A stretch of 64,000 nt of DNA from NCBI RefSeq assembly GCF_014773395.1, contig NZ_JACXAF010000016.1:1-64000 (forward strand). Reading direction: 5' to 3'. Shown in pieces: positions 1 through 8,528 of the stretch. How positions within the stretch are numbered: the stretch's first letter is position 1; the number at the start of each line of letters is the position of its first letter. The translations under genes and the position numbers were made by a program. The stretch comes from Neiella litorisoli. GTDB lineage: Bacteria > Pseudomonadota > Gammaproteobacteria > Enterobacterales > Neiellaceae. The notes beneath the pieces were generated by a model. The model was not told the DNA's origin. It did no database searches and worked only from the letters and a program-made list of their open reading frames with translations.

Positions 1-50
1 CAAAAAAGTAATGTGGAGATCAGATCGAAGTTCACGGAAAAAGTTCAAAA

Positions 51-80
51 AAATCCCCGCCAATTGCTTAGCGGGGATTT
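51..80. terminator. hairpin at contig edge, possible terminator
   Basis: A perfect 10-bp inverted repeat (AAATCCCCGC / GCGGGGATTT) around a 10-base loop, preceded by an A-rich run. It looks like a bidirectional Rho-independent terminator of whatever lies left of the window. It directly abuts adapter-like sequence at 80-95, so its link to the rest of the window is uncertain. Confidence 0.5.
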
Positions 81-95
81 GTGTATAAGAGACAG
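80..95 (+). other. Tn5/Nextera mosaic-end adapter remnant
   Basis: The 16 bases TGTGTATAAGAGACAG are identical to the last 16 of the 19-base Tn5 mosaic end that terminates Nextera sequencing adapters. A 16-base match is not expected by chance in a 64-kb window. It most likely marks untrimmed adapter at or near a contig end, so bases 1-95 may be chimeric with respect to the pot operon. Confidence 0.85.
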
Positions 96-208
96 GGCAT
101 GTTGCCTGGCTTTTCTTTTATGGCGTGTTCGCCACGGATTATTCGTTGTTTTTCATTGGCTGAATTACAATTTCCCCGAGTGCTAGATTGAAATGAGGCA
201 AAGTAAGC

Positions 209-1321
209 ATGGCTGACGCGAAGGTGTTGCTGTCGTTGCGGAAAATCGTCAAGGGTTTCGGCTCGCAAAACGTGTTATCGGAATTTTCACTGGATATTTT
301 TGATGGCGAGTTCTTTACCATTCTGGGCCCGTCAGGGTGCGGCAAGACCACTGTACTGCGATTAATTGCCGGTTTTGAGCAGGCTGATAGTGGTCAAATC
401 ATGCTCGATGGTGCTGATATCGCAGCCGTCGCCGCAGAGCAGCGGCCCGTAAATACGGTGTTTCAGAGCTATGCGCTGTTTCCTCATATGTCGGTTGCTG
501 AAAATATTGGTTTTGGTTTGCGCATGGCCGGCGTTGCCAAAGCCGAGATTAAGCAGCGGGTGAGCGACGCATTGGCCATTGTCAAACTCAATGGTTTTGA
601 GGGGCGCAAACCGCATCAGTTATCCGGCGGACAAAAGCAGCGGGTTGCCATTGCTCGCGCCATTGTCATGAAGCCAAAAGTGCTGTTGTTAGATGAATCA
701 CTGAGCGCCTTGGATCACAAGCTCCGACAGCAAATGCAAATGGAGTTGAAGCAGATCCAGCGCAAACTGGGGATCACCTTTGTTTATGTTACCCACGATC
801 AGGAAGAGGCGTTGTCGATGTCTGACCGGGTACTGGTGATGAACCATGGGCAGCCCCAACAAATTGGCTCCCCGCGGGAGATTTATGAAGCGCCAAGAAA
901 TATGTTTGTGGCTGATTTTATCGGTGAAATCAATGTGTTTGATGGGGTCGTGGAAGCAGCCAAGGATGATGAACTCAGTTATTTGGTGAATATTGGCGGG
1001 GTGAAGAAAATCGCCGGAGCTGAGTTTCGTTTAGACGTGGGCGACCAAGTTCATGTGCTGCTGCGGCCTGAGGATCTGCGAATTGAGTACATCGAAGATC
1101 GACCGACGAACGAGCAGGGCTTTCTTGGCAAAGTACTGGAGCGCAGTTACACCGGCAAAACCATCGATACCCTGATTGCCCTTGAGAATGGCAACACCCT
1201 GCGTGCCAGCGAATTTTTCAATGAAGACGACCCAGATTTTGATTACTCCATTAATCAGCGGGTGTGGGTGAGTTGGATTGATGGCTGGGAGCATGTCATC
1301 AAAGCAGGGCCGCTGGAATGA
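209..1321 (+). CDS. potA: spermidine/putrescine ABC transporter ATP-binding protein
   Basis: ATPase that powers polyamine uptake through PotB and PotC at the inner membrane. Walker A GPSGCGKTT lies near residues 40-48, the ABC signature LSGGQKQR at 138-145 and Walker B near 159-163. The sequence after Walker B reads DESLSALD, with Ser where most ABC proteins have Pro; this is characteristic of PotA. A TOBE-type regulatory domain follows after about residue 240. At 370 residues the length is normal. The stop overlaps the potB start as ATGA, so the two are translationally coupled. Start is ATG; the upstream Shine-Dalgarno is weak. Confidence 0.95.
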   Translation: MADAKVLLSLRKIVKGFGSQNVLSEFSLDIFDGEFFTILGPSGCGKTTVLRLIAGFEQADSGQIMLDGADIAAVAAEQRPVNTVFQSYALFPHMSVAENIGFGLRMAGVAKAEIKQRVSDALAIVKLNGFEGRKPHQLSGGQKQRVAIARAIVMKPKVLLLDESLSALDHKLRQQMQMELKQIQRKLGITFVYVTHDQEEALSMSDRVLVMNHGQPQQIGSPREIYEAPRNMFVADFIGEINVFDGVVEAAKDDELSYLVNIGGVKKIAGAEFRLDVGDQVHVLLRPEDLRIEYIEDRPTNEQGFLGKVLERSYTGKTIDTLIALENGNTLRASEFFNEDDPDFDYSINQRVWVSWIDGWEHVIKAGPLE

Positions 1322-2202
1322 GCAGGCCTGATTTTGGCCAAGTGCTGAGTTTTCGGCAATTGGTGATCACCCTGACCTTGGGGTGGCTGACACTGATGGT
1401 GATTGCGCCTCATGCGCTGGTCATCATGACCAGCTTTATGACGCCAGATACCGAGCACCTGGCGGTCTGGCCGCTGTCGTTGGAAAGCTACAGCAAAGTG
1501 CTGCAGCCGATTTACTTTGACGTGTTTTTTCACAGTCTTTGGTTATCGGCCGTGGCGACTCTTGTCTGCCTGCTGATAGGCTACCCCTTTGCCTACATTC
1601 TGGCGAAGCAACCGCCATGGCTAAGAGCGGTGTTGCTGGTGTTGATGATGGTGCCGTTTTGGACCAATAGCCTGATTCGAACTTACGCCATCAAGCTGAT
1701 CCTTGGCAAAAAAGGGCTGATTAATTCGCTATTGGTGAGCACCGGCATCATCGAGCAACCCATTACCATGCTGTATACCGAGTTTGCGGTGATTGTCGGC
1801 TTGGTTTACGTGTTATTACCTTTCATGGTGCTGCCGTTGATTGCTAGCTTTGAGAAGCTGTCGGCTGACTTATCTGAAGCATCAAAAGATCTCGGTGCCA
1901 ATGCGGCCCAGCGCTTTATTCATATTGTGTTGCCATTGACGGCACCGGGCATTATTGCTGGCTGTTTAATTGTGTTCTTACCCGCGATGGGCATGTTTTA
2001 CGTCGCCGACTTGTTGGGCGGGGCGAAAAACTTGTTGCTCGGCAACGTCATCAAAAACCAATTTCTGGTGGTCCGTGATTGGCCATTTGGCTCCGCCTTT
2101 AGCATCACTCTGATTGTCATGATGGCAGCGATGTTATGGCTCTATGTGCTGGCCAACCGATTCGTCCAGCGGCGCGGAGGTTTAGATGATGAGAATCTTT
2201 AA
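1318..2202 (+). CDS. potB: polyamine ABC transporter permease PotB
   Basis: Inner-membrane permease of the PotABCD spermidine/putrescine importer, 294 residues, with about six hydrophobic segments. The EAA-loop signature that docks on PotA is visible near residues 187-200 (EASKDLGANAAQ) and continues into a conserved LPLTAPGI stretch. It overlaps potA by four bases at the 5' end and potC by 17 bases at the 3' end, a compact operon with coupled translation. The first hydrophobic segment starts near residue 18 after a short cytoplasmic leader. Confidence 0.93.
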   Translation: MSRPDFGQVLSFRQLVITLTLGWLTLMVIAPHALVIMTSFMTPDTEHLAVWPLSLESYSKVLQPIYFDVFFHSLWLSAVATLVCLLIGYPFAYILAKQPPWLRAVLLVLMMVPFWTNSLIRTYAIKLILGKKGLINSLLVSTGIIEQPITMLYTEFAVIVGLVYVLLPFMVLPLIASFEKLSADLSEASKDLGANAAQRFIHIVLPLTAPGIIAGCLIVFLPAMGMFYVADLLGGAKNLLLGNVIKNQFLVVRDWPFGSAFSITLIVMMAAMLWLYVLANRFVQRRGGLDDENL

Positions 2203-2956
2203 AGTGCTGCTGGTCGCGTTGGTGTTTGTCTACCTGTACGCGCCGATTGTGGTGTTGGTGGTCAACTCCTTTAACAAGTCTAAATATGGCTACAAATGGA
2301 GTGGCTTTTCGTGGAAGTGGTACGAAAAGCTACTGGCCAATGACACCTTGCTAACGGCTTTTACTCATTCAGCCACCATTGCTCTGCTCGCTGCCACCGC
2401 AGCGGCGTTGATCGGTACCTTAATGGCGCTGGCCATCTATCGTTATCGCTTTCGTTTCAAACGAGCGGCTAGTTCGGCTTTATTTGTGGTGATGATGTCG
2501 CCAGATATCGTGCTGGCCATTACGTTCTTAGTATTGTTTGTTGCGCTCGGCATGCAGCTGGGATTTTGGACCTTATTGCTCGCTCACATCACTTTTTGCT
2601 TACCGTTTGTGGTGATCACTGTGTATGCTCAGCTCAAAGGTTTTGATACCCATTTAATCGAGGCTGCCCAAGATCTTGGCGCCAGCGAATGGCATACCTT
2701 TCGAACCATCTTATTGCCGCTGTTGTTGCCTTCAGTGTTGGCAGGCTGGTTATTGAGTTTCACACTCAGTTTGGATGACGTCATCATCAGCTCATTTGTG
2801 ACTGGACCGGATTATGACGTACTGCCGATCCGAGTGTTTTCAATGGTCAAAGTTGGGGTGTCACCGGAAGTCAATGTGCTGGCAACCTTGTTGCTCGCCA
2901 TTTCGGTGATATCGCTGATTATTTTTAGTCTTTTAGTCAGGAGAAAAGTGACGTGA
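2186..2956 (+). CDS. potC: polyamine ABC transporter permease PotC
   Basis: Second inner-membrane permease of the Pot importer, 256 residues, about six membrane segments. The EAA loop reads EAAQDLGASEWHTF followed by LPLLLPS. Two consecutive ATG codons at 2186 and 2189 follow a GGAGG Shine-Dalgarno at 2176-2180 inside the end of potB. The stop overlaps the GTG start of potD (GTGA). With potA, potB and potD it completes a four-gene importer. Confidence 0.93.
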   Translation: MMRIFKVLLVALVFVYLYAPIVVLVVNSFNKSKYGYKWSGFSWKWYEKLLANDTLLTAFTHSATIALLAATAAALIGTLMALAIYRYRFRFKRAASSALFVVMMSPDIVLAITFLVLFVALGMQLGFWTLLLAHITFCLPFVVITVYAQLKGFDTHLIEAAQDLGASEWHTFRTILLPLLLPSVLAGWLLSFTLSLDDVIISSFVTGPDYDVLPIRVFSMVKVGVSPEVNVLATLLLAISVISLIIFSLLVRRKVT

Positions 2957-3987
2957 AGAACTGGATTCGCTTGTTGGCTACCACCGTTATCATGGCCCCG
3001 TTGGCGGCAATGGCGGGCGGCAAAGTCGTGGTTTACAACTGGAGTGAATACATTCCAGAGGACACCATTGAGCGGTTTACCGCAGAGACGGGTATTGAAG
3101 TGGTTTACGCCACCTATGAAAGTAACGAAACCATGTATTCAAAACTGCAATTGCAGAAGAATGCGGGTTATGACGTGGTTGTGCCTTCCACCTATTACGT
3201 TGCCAAAATGGCAAAAGAAAAAATGATTCAGCCGCTGCAAAAAGAATTGCTGCCTAACCTGAAACATTTAGATTCGGCTTTGCTGAATAAAGAATATGAT
3301 CCGCAAAACAACTACAGCATTCCTTATTTCTGGGGCTCGACCGGATTAGGCGTGAATACTTCTGAGATGGATATCAGCACCATCCATAGTTGGAAACAAT
3401 TATGGGAGCCGCAATACAAAGGGCAGTTGTTGTTAATGGATGATGTCCGCGAAGTGTTCCATGTTGCCTTGGTGCTCAATGGCCATTCGCCCAACACCAC
3501 TAATCCAGATGAAATTAAGCAGGCTTATGAGTTACTGAAAAAGTTGATGCCTAATGTGCTGCTGTTTAATTCCGATGCGCCGCGAGAGCCTTATATGGCG
3601 GGCGATGTCAATTTTGGCATGATTTGGAACGGCGAAGTGATGATGGCGCAAGAAGAAGATGACGCCATTCAGTACGTTTACCCCGATGAAGGCGCGGTGT
3701 TTTGGGTCGATAGCTTTGCGATTCCCGCAGGTGCCAGCAATGTCAAAGAGGCTCATGCATTTATCAATTTTATGATGCAGCCAGAAATCGCCAAATCCTG
3801 TGTTGAATACGTTGGTTATGCCACTCCGAACAAAACGGCCATTGCCATGTTGGATAAAGAGCTGCGCGACAATCCAGTTATTTTTCCGCCGCAAAGTGTC
3901 ATTGAAAAAGGTGAATTTCAAAGTGACGTTGGCGAAGCCATCGAAATTTACAATAACTATTGGCAACAGCTAAAAGTTGGCCAGTAA
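2953..3987 (+). CDS. potD: periplasmic spermidine/putrescine-binding protein PotD
   Basis: Periplasmic solute-binding subunit of the PotABCD importer, 344 residues, the usual PotD/PotF length. A GTG start overlapping the potC stop opens a signal peptide of about 21 residues with cleavage near AMA-GG. The mature N-terminus VVVYNWSEYIPEDTI is the family hallmark, and residues of the polyamine pocket such as the YESNE and W/D positions are recognisable. As the last gene of the operon it is followed by an inverted-repeat element and a strong terminator. Confidence 0.94.
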   Translation: MKNWIRLLATTVIMAPLAAMAGGKVVVYNWSEYIPEDTIERFTAETGIEVVYATYESNETMYSKLQLQKNAGYDVVVPSTYYVAKMAKEKMIQPLQKELLPNLKHLDSALLNKEYDPQNNYSIPYFWGSTGLGVNTSEMDISTIHSWKQLWEPQYKGQLLLMDDVREVFHVALVLNGHSPNTTNPDEIKQAYELLKKLMPNVLLFNSDAPREPYMAGDVNFGMIWNGEVMMAQEEDDAIQYVYPDEGAVFWVDSFAIPAGASNVKEAHAFINFMMQPEIAKSCVEYVGYATPNKTAIAMLDKELRDNPVIFPPQSVIEKGEFQSDVGEAIEIYNNYWQQLKVGQ

Positions 3988-3989
3988 CG

Positions 3990-4070
3990 CTAGAGCCTGT
4001 TGACCTTTGGTGTATGAATTTCATTCGTTTATTACTGAAAAAACACATAGCAAAGAGCAACAGGCTCTAG
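3990..4070. repeat. 81-bp MITE-like hairpin
   Basis: A 13-bp perfect terminal inverted repeat (CTAGAGCCTGTTG / CAACAGGCTCTAG) encloses 55 bases that pair partly further inward (CTTTG...CAAAG). It lies between the potD stop and the terminator. Small size, palindromic ends and lack of coding potential fit a miniature inverted-repeat element, but a folded 3' mRNA end cannot be excluded. No second copy was seen in this window. Confidence 0.5.
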
Positions 4071-4085
4071 TTCATTATTACCATT

Positions 4086-4124
4086 AACAGAAGCCAACTC
4101 GACCGAGTTGGCTTCTGTTTTTTG
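4086..4124 (+). terminator. Rho-independent terminator of potABCD
   Basis: The stem AACAGAAGCCAACTCG pairs with its complement ending in TCTGTT, followed by a T run. It is a strong GC-containing hairpin plus T-tract 100 bases after potD. Confidence 0.88.
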
Positions 4125-4226
4125 TGACCGCTTGCAATCTTTCAGCGGCACCAACGGCTGAATAATCGTTAAATTCCACCATTGAGCCATACTCATACCA
4201 TCTACATCGAATCAAACTGGGTGAGT

Positions 4227-5105
4227 ATGAGCACTAGCGTCAACACTGCGGTCAGCAAAATGGTTCCTATCTTCGCTGGAGGTGGTACTCGGTTACCTGC
4301 TCATATCGGCATCTTGGCGGCATTGGGTGACATGAACATTAGCTTTGATCGTATTGTTGGTGTGTCCGGAGGCAGCATCATCAGCGCCTTGTATGCCAGC
4401 GGCAAATCCCTCGCCGAGATTAAACAAATTGCCCTTGATACTGATTTTGAGCAGTTCAAGGGCTTTTCTTTGATCAGTTTGGTGCGCAATGGCGGGCTTT
4501 GCTCGGGTGACAAATTTGAGGCGTGGTTGGATAAACAACTTCAAGGGGCGTGCTTTAAAGACTTACCGATGGACTTGCACGTGGTGGCGACTGATGTCCG
4601 AAATGGCGTGCCCGTGGTGTTTGACCGGACCCTGACACCAAATGAAAAAGTCTCCCGTGCGGTCCGGTTTTCGATGTCGATTCCATTGATCTTCGCCTTT
4701 AAGCCTTATGATAAACACCTGATGGTCGATGGCAGTATTTTGTCCGAAGATGCCCTACACAGAGATTGGGCTGACGACGGCACGCCAGTGGTGTGTTTCC
4801 GGCTGCGCGGTGATGCCGATGAAAAACCGCTCGAAACGGATGGCATGTTCCCAGTGGTCAACTATGTGCTGTTGCTGATCCGAACATTCATGACCACCAT
4901 TAGTCGAGAGTACGTCAACGACAAATTCTGGCACCGTACTGTGGTGGTCAATACTGGTAATACCTCGCCGGTCGATTTCCATTTAAGTGATGAAGACAAG
5001 GAACGCTTGTTTCAAGTTGGCTACGATACCGCTAGAACCGTGGTTCCTGCCAAGGTGTTTCACCAGAACAATGACCAACAAGAACGGCAGGCGGCACAAG
5101 CCTGA
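4227..5105 (+). CDS. patatin-like phospholipase family protein
   Basis: Predicted cytoplasmic lipid acyl hydrolase with a patatin Ser-Asp dyad. The nucleophile motif GVSGGS places Ser at about residue 47. The catalytic Asp is in VDGS at about residue 168. The oxyanion loop reads GGGTRL where the family normally has GGGxRG, so the last Gly is replaced. The frame is open from a TTG at 4182, but ATG 4227 is preferred because the patatin fold begins soon after; that gives 292 residues. It is 32 bases upstream of the solute-binding protein gene and may share its transcript. Substrate is unknown. Confidence 0.82.
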   Translation: MSTSVNTAVSKMVPIFAGGGTRLPAHIGILAALGDMNISFDRIVGVSGGSIISALYASGKSLAEIKQIALDTDFEQFKGFSLISLVRNGGLCSGDKFEAWLDKQLQGACFKDLPMDLHVVATDVRNGVPVVFDRTLTPNEKVSRAVRFSMSIPLIFAFKPYDKHLMVDGSILSEDALHRDWADDGTPVVCFRLRGDADEKPLETDGMFPVVNYVLLLIRTFMTTISREYVNDKFWHRTVVVNTGNTSPVDFHLSDEDKERLFQVGYDTARTVVPAKVFHQNNDQQERQAAQA

Positions 5106-5137
5106 AGCAACTTTTTGCAACGACAACAGGAGACTAA

Positions 5138-6316
5138 ATGTCTATTAAAGCGTTCCTTAGCGTGCTGCTATTGACTCTGTCTGTTTCGGCAAAAAGTGCC
5201 GATATCGAGCTTTGGCATGCCCATCAAGCACAGGACTTTGTGGTTCATCTAGCTGAGCAATTTGAGGCTGAAACAGGGCAAAAGATCCGCATCTCTGCTT
5301 ATAAAACATCTCGGGTTAAGGCCGAGCTATTACTCGGCGCAAAAAATAATGTGTTGCCCGATATCATCTTTGTGCCGTCGGATTTCTTGGGCTTGTACCA
5401 TGAGCTGAAACTCAATCGATTGGACGATAGTTGGCTCGATCCAGCTATTTCTGCCGGTGCTAAAGACACCGCGATTGTTGATGGCAAACTCTTTGGCGTG
5501 CCTGTGATCCAAGGCAATCACTTAATGCTTTATTACAACAAGTCATTAGTTGATGAGCCCGCCGCGACTTGGCAGCAGCTATTTGAGCAAAAGGACAAAT
5601 TATCGAGCAAAGGTGTTCGAACCATTGGCTGGAATTATGGCGAGATGTTCTGGTTTGTTGCTTTTTTGGGGGCTTACGGCAGTACACCTATCACCAACGG
5701 CGAAGTCACCCTTGATACGCCGCAAATGGTGGCCGCCTTGCGCTTTTATCAATCGCTAGGCAGCCGCGGTTTAATTGACCCAGCTTGCGACTACAACTGT
5801 GCCCAAAAAGACTTTGTTGAGCGCTCCACGGCTTATTCAATTAATGGCGATTGGGCTTATGCCGATTTGAGTGACGAGTTGGGAGAGGATTTGGGCCTGG
5901 CCATTCTGCCCGCTATTGATGACAAGCCGCTCAAGCCATTTAGTTCGACCTTTACGCTGGCTTTTCCTCGCGTCATGGGCGACAGTAAGCGGCAGGCTGT
6001 GTTGCGGCAATTTGCGCGTTTTGTCCAAACCGAGGCGATTCAACGTCAAACCTATCAACACTATCAGCTATTGCCGACCAACAGTATCGTATTCAATGCC
6101 TTAAAACAGAGTGTTTCGGGTCAGCAGCGCTTGTTGTTACAGCAACTGGCCATGACCAATCCGATGCCAAGTGAAGCCGCCATGGCGATTGTTTGGCAAG
6201 CCATGGCCATGGCCTATAAGCGTTTTGTCAATAACGGTTACACGCCAGAGCAAACTGCGCAGTATATGCAGCAGGTGGCAGAGAAGGAGTTAGCACGGTT
6301 TATGGCAAGCCGTTAG
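5138..6316 (+). CDS. extracellular solute-binding protein (sugar-type), orphan
   Basis: Periplasmic binding protein of the MalE-like family 1/8 class, 392 residues, with a signal peptide of about 20 residues (cleavage near AKSA-DIE). The mature start DIELWHAHQAQDFV and the following EAETG stretch are typical. ATG 5138 follows a CAGGAGA Shine-Dalgarno. No permease or ATPase gene is adjacent; instead a membrane diguanylate cyclase starts 8 bases downstream. This suggests that the protein presents a ligand to that sensor rather than to a transporter, which is an inference. The ligand cannot be told from sequence. Confidence 0.85.
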   Translation: MSIKAFLSVLLLTLSVSAKSADIELWHAHQAQDFVVHLAEQFEAETGQKIRISAYKTSRVKAELLLGAKNNVLPDIIFVPSDFLGLYHELKLNRLDDSWLDPAISAGAKDTAIVDGKLFGVPVIQGNHLMLYYNKSLVDEPAATWQQLFEQKDKLSSKGVRTIGWNYGEMFWFVAFLGAYGSTPITNGEVTLDTPQMVAALRFYQSLGSRGLIDPACDYNCAQKDFVERSTAYSINGDWAYADLSDELGEDLGLAILPAIDDKPLKPFSSTFTLAFPRVMGDSKRQAVLRQFARFVQTEAIQRQTYQHYQLLPTNSIVFNALKQSVSGQQRLLLQQLAMTNPMPSEAAMAIVWQAMAMAYKRFVNNGYTPEQTAQYMQQVAEKELARFMASR

Positions 6317-6324
6317 GAGTCGCT

Positions 6325-8523
6325 GTGAAAATCCGACATTTGCTGGGTATCGTTATTTTGGCTGCTGCGATCGTGCCGTCGGTCACTATTTCGCTGATGC
6401 TGCTTGACCGCCAATACCAAGCAACCCAGGACTCAATGGAGCAGGAGTTGAACCGAGTTCTGTTCAGCATGTCGCAGGATATTCGCTTTAAATTTTCAAT
6501 CTTTTCTACCAACTTCAAACTGTTCTCATCCGAACGATATCTCATTCAAGCACTTGATAGCTTTTTGTTTGTCAGCAACGCCCACAATTCAATGCTGCAG
6601 TTTGTCGAGCAAACGCCGCTGGTGTCGAGCTTGTATTTGCTTGACGCAGAATTGCATGTGGTTGACGAAGTATTAGGCGATATCCCCAGCTATGAAAGCA
6701 GTCAGCTACTAGCCGATGCAAAATTAGCCGTGGCATCAGGCTTAGTGCGAGAAAAACGACAGCACCTGATTGAGTTTGATAATGACAACTTGGTGCGGCC
6801 ATCACGCAATAAACAGCAGCTGAGTACCGAATCACCCTATGGCGCCGCTGTGTTGATGCCGTTATACCTGCACTCGCTGCAAGAAGGTCTGACCCGAGAG
6901 CCGGCGGGCTACATTTTGGCCATATTACCGTTTGATGTGATCTACAAAGTGGTTGCCGACAACCTTGGTACCGACGAGATCATTGAAATTCTTCATGGCG
7001 ATGAGGTCATTGTGGCATCGCCGAAAATGAAATTGCTTGAACTGCAGCATGATGACCACATGGTGGAGCGTGACGTACTGCCACTGGTCAGTGACTACAG
7101 CTCCAATCAACTCGAGTACATGATGCAATTGCATGTCAGCCGTTCGGCTCGCATGTTGCAGCTGCAAGAGTCGATGAATGCGCTGACCTTGGGTATTGCC
7201 ATTGCTATTTGCTTATCGGTGCTGGTGGCATTTCTGGTGGCCAACTGGCTCGGTACGCCGTTCAAACAATTGTCGGAAATTCTCAAGCGCTTCGGTCAGG
7301 GCCATTACAGCTCAAAAGGGGAGAAGTTCAAGTTCAGTGAGTTTGAAGATGTGCGCCATCTTCTCTCTGAAATGGGTAGCACCATCCGCATGCAGCTTGA
7401 TAGTTTGCATCAGAAAAATGAAGAGCTCCAACGAATTGATGATTTAAAAGGCGAATACCTAACCAAGGTACGCGCCCTTAATGAGCAGCTCGAAGCACGG
7501 GTAGCAGAGAAAACTAAAGCGCTGAGTGAAACCGCCGCTCGTGAGGGCCGAAGCCGCCAAATCTTGCAGAGCTTGCAGCGTTTGAGTATTGAGCTTCAGC
7601 AATGCACAGAACACGGTGAGATCATTGATTTATGTCTCAATCAGCTCCATGAACTGTTTGATGACGTCCCTGTTGCGCTGCTTATCGGTGTGTCTCGAGC
7701 ATCGCAACATCAATTTAAATCGTTAGGCCTAACATCGGCGGATGAGCAATGGCTGCTGGCTGAACTGCAGCAACGCGCCAGCTACAAGCAACAAAGCCTG
7801 CCTGAAACTCTGGTTAATCAGGGCAAACGGTTCTATCTGTTTGATTTGATTTCCCGCACCCACAATTTTTTAGGGGTGCTGGCGTTTCAGTTGGACGAAG
7901 TGAGCCCGCAAGAGCGTGATATTGTCCGAGTATTTGCCAAGCAAATTAGTGTCATCACCGAAACCATTCAGCTGACATCGGAGTTAGAGTTGGCGGCCCG
8001 AACCGATGAGCTGACCGACCTGCCGAATCGCAAAGCATTTAATGAATCCTTTGATCGTTGCCGCCACATTCTCGAGCGTTACCCAACCAATCATGTCGGA
8101 ATCTTTGTGATTGACGCCAATGGCTTGAAACGAGTGAATGATCAGTTTGGTCATGATGCCGGTGATCAGTTTATTAAAGCCATTGTTCAAATATTGCTTG
8201 ATAGTTGCCGCAAAACTGACCAATTGTTCCGCATGGGCGGTGATGAGTTTGTTTTACTGGTGCAAGAGGGAACGGTAGCCAGCTGCGAGCGTTTAATGGC
8301 GCGCCTAGCCGAACAGCAAGACCAACACCTAGTTCTTACGCAGCAAGACGGCTCGACTAAGTCAATTCCCATGAGCTTCAGTGTAGGTTATGCCTCCAGT
8401 GAAGAAGTTGGCATTAATCACTTGTTCCATCGTGCCGACGAGCGAATGTATGAAGCCAAAGACCACTACTACAAGCAACACCCAGTTGAATCCGATTCGT
8501 TAAGCAAAACTCGCTTGAGCTAG
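6325..8523 (+). CDS. membrane diguanylate cyclase with periplasmic sensor domain
   Basis: 732-residue inner-membrane protein predicted to make cyclic di-GMP. An N-terminal membrane segment (residues about 5-26) and a second one (about 288-310) bracket a periplasmic sensor region. A HAMP-like linker, a coiled coil (about 360-405) and a GAF-like region follow. The C-terminal GGDEF motif (about 637-641) is intact, and the RxxD inhibitory site lies five residues before it (RKTD), so product inhibition is likely. GTG start 6325 has a good AGGAG at 6315. The 8-base gap to the binding-protein gene supports a sensor pair. Confidence 0.92.
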   Translation: MKIRHLLGIVILAAAIVPSVTISLMLLDRQYQATQDSMEQELNRVLFSMSQDIRFKFSIFSTNFKLFSSERYLIQALDSFLFVSNAHNSMLQFVEQTPLVSSLYLLDAELHVVDEVLGDIPSYESSQLLADAKLAVASGLVREKRQHLIEFDNDNLVRPSRNKQQLSTESPYGAAVLMPLYLHSLQEGLTREPAGYILAILPFDVIYKVVADNLGTDEIIEILHGDEVIVASPKMKLLELQHDDHMVERDVLPLVSDYSSNQLEYMMQLHVSRSARMLQLQESMNALTLGIAIAICLSVLVAFLVANWLGTPFKQLSEILKRFGQGHYSSKGEKFKFSEFEDVRHLLSEMGSTIRMQLDSLHQKNEELQRIDDLKGEYLTKVRALNEQLEARVAEKTKALSETAAREGRSRQILQSLQRLSIELQQCTEHGEIIDLCLNQLHELFDDVPVALLIGVSRASQHQFKSLGLTSADEQWLLAELQQRASYKQQSLPETLVNQGKRFYLFDLISRTHNFLGVLAFQLDEVSPQERDIVRVFAKQISVITETIQLTSELELAARTDELTDLPNRKAFNESFDRCRHILERYPTNHVGIFVIDANGLKRVNDQFGHDAGDQFIKAIVQILLDSCRKTDQLFRMGGDEFVLLVQEGTVASCERLMARLAEQQDQHLVLTQQDGSTKSIPMSFSVGYASSEEVGINHLFHRADERMYEAKDHYYKQHPVESDSLSKTRLS

Positions 8524-8528
8524 CCGCT

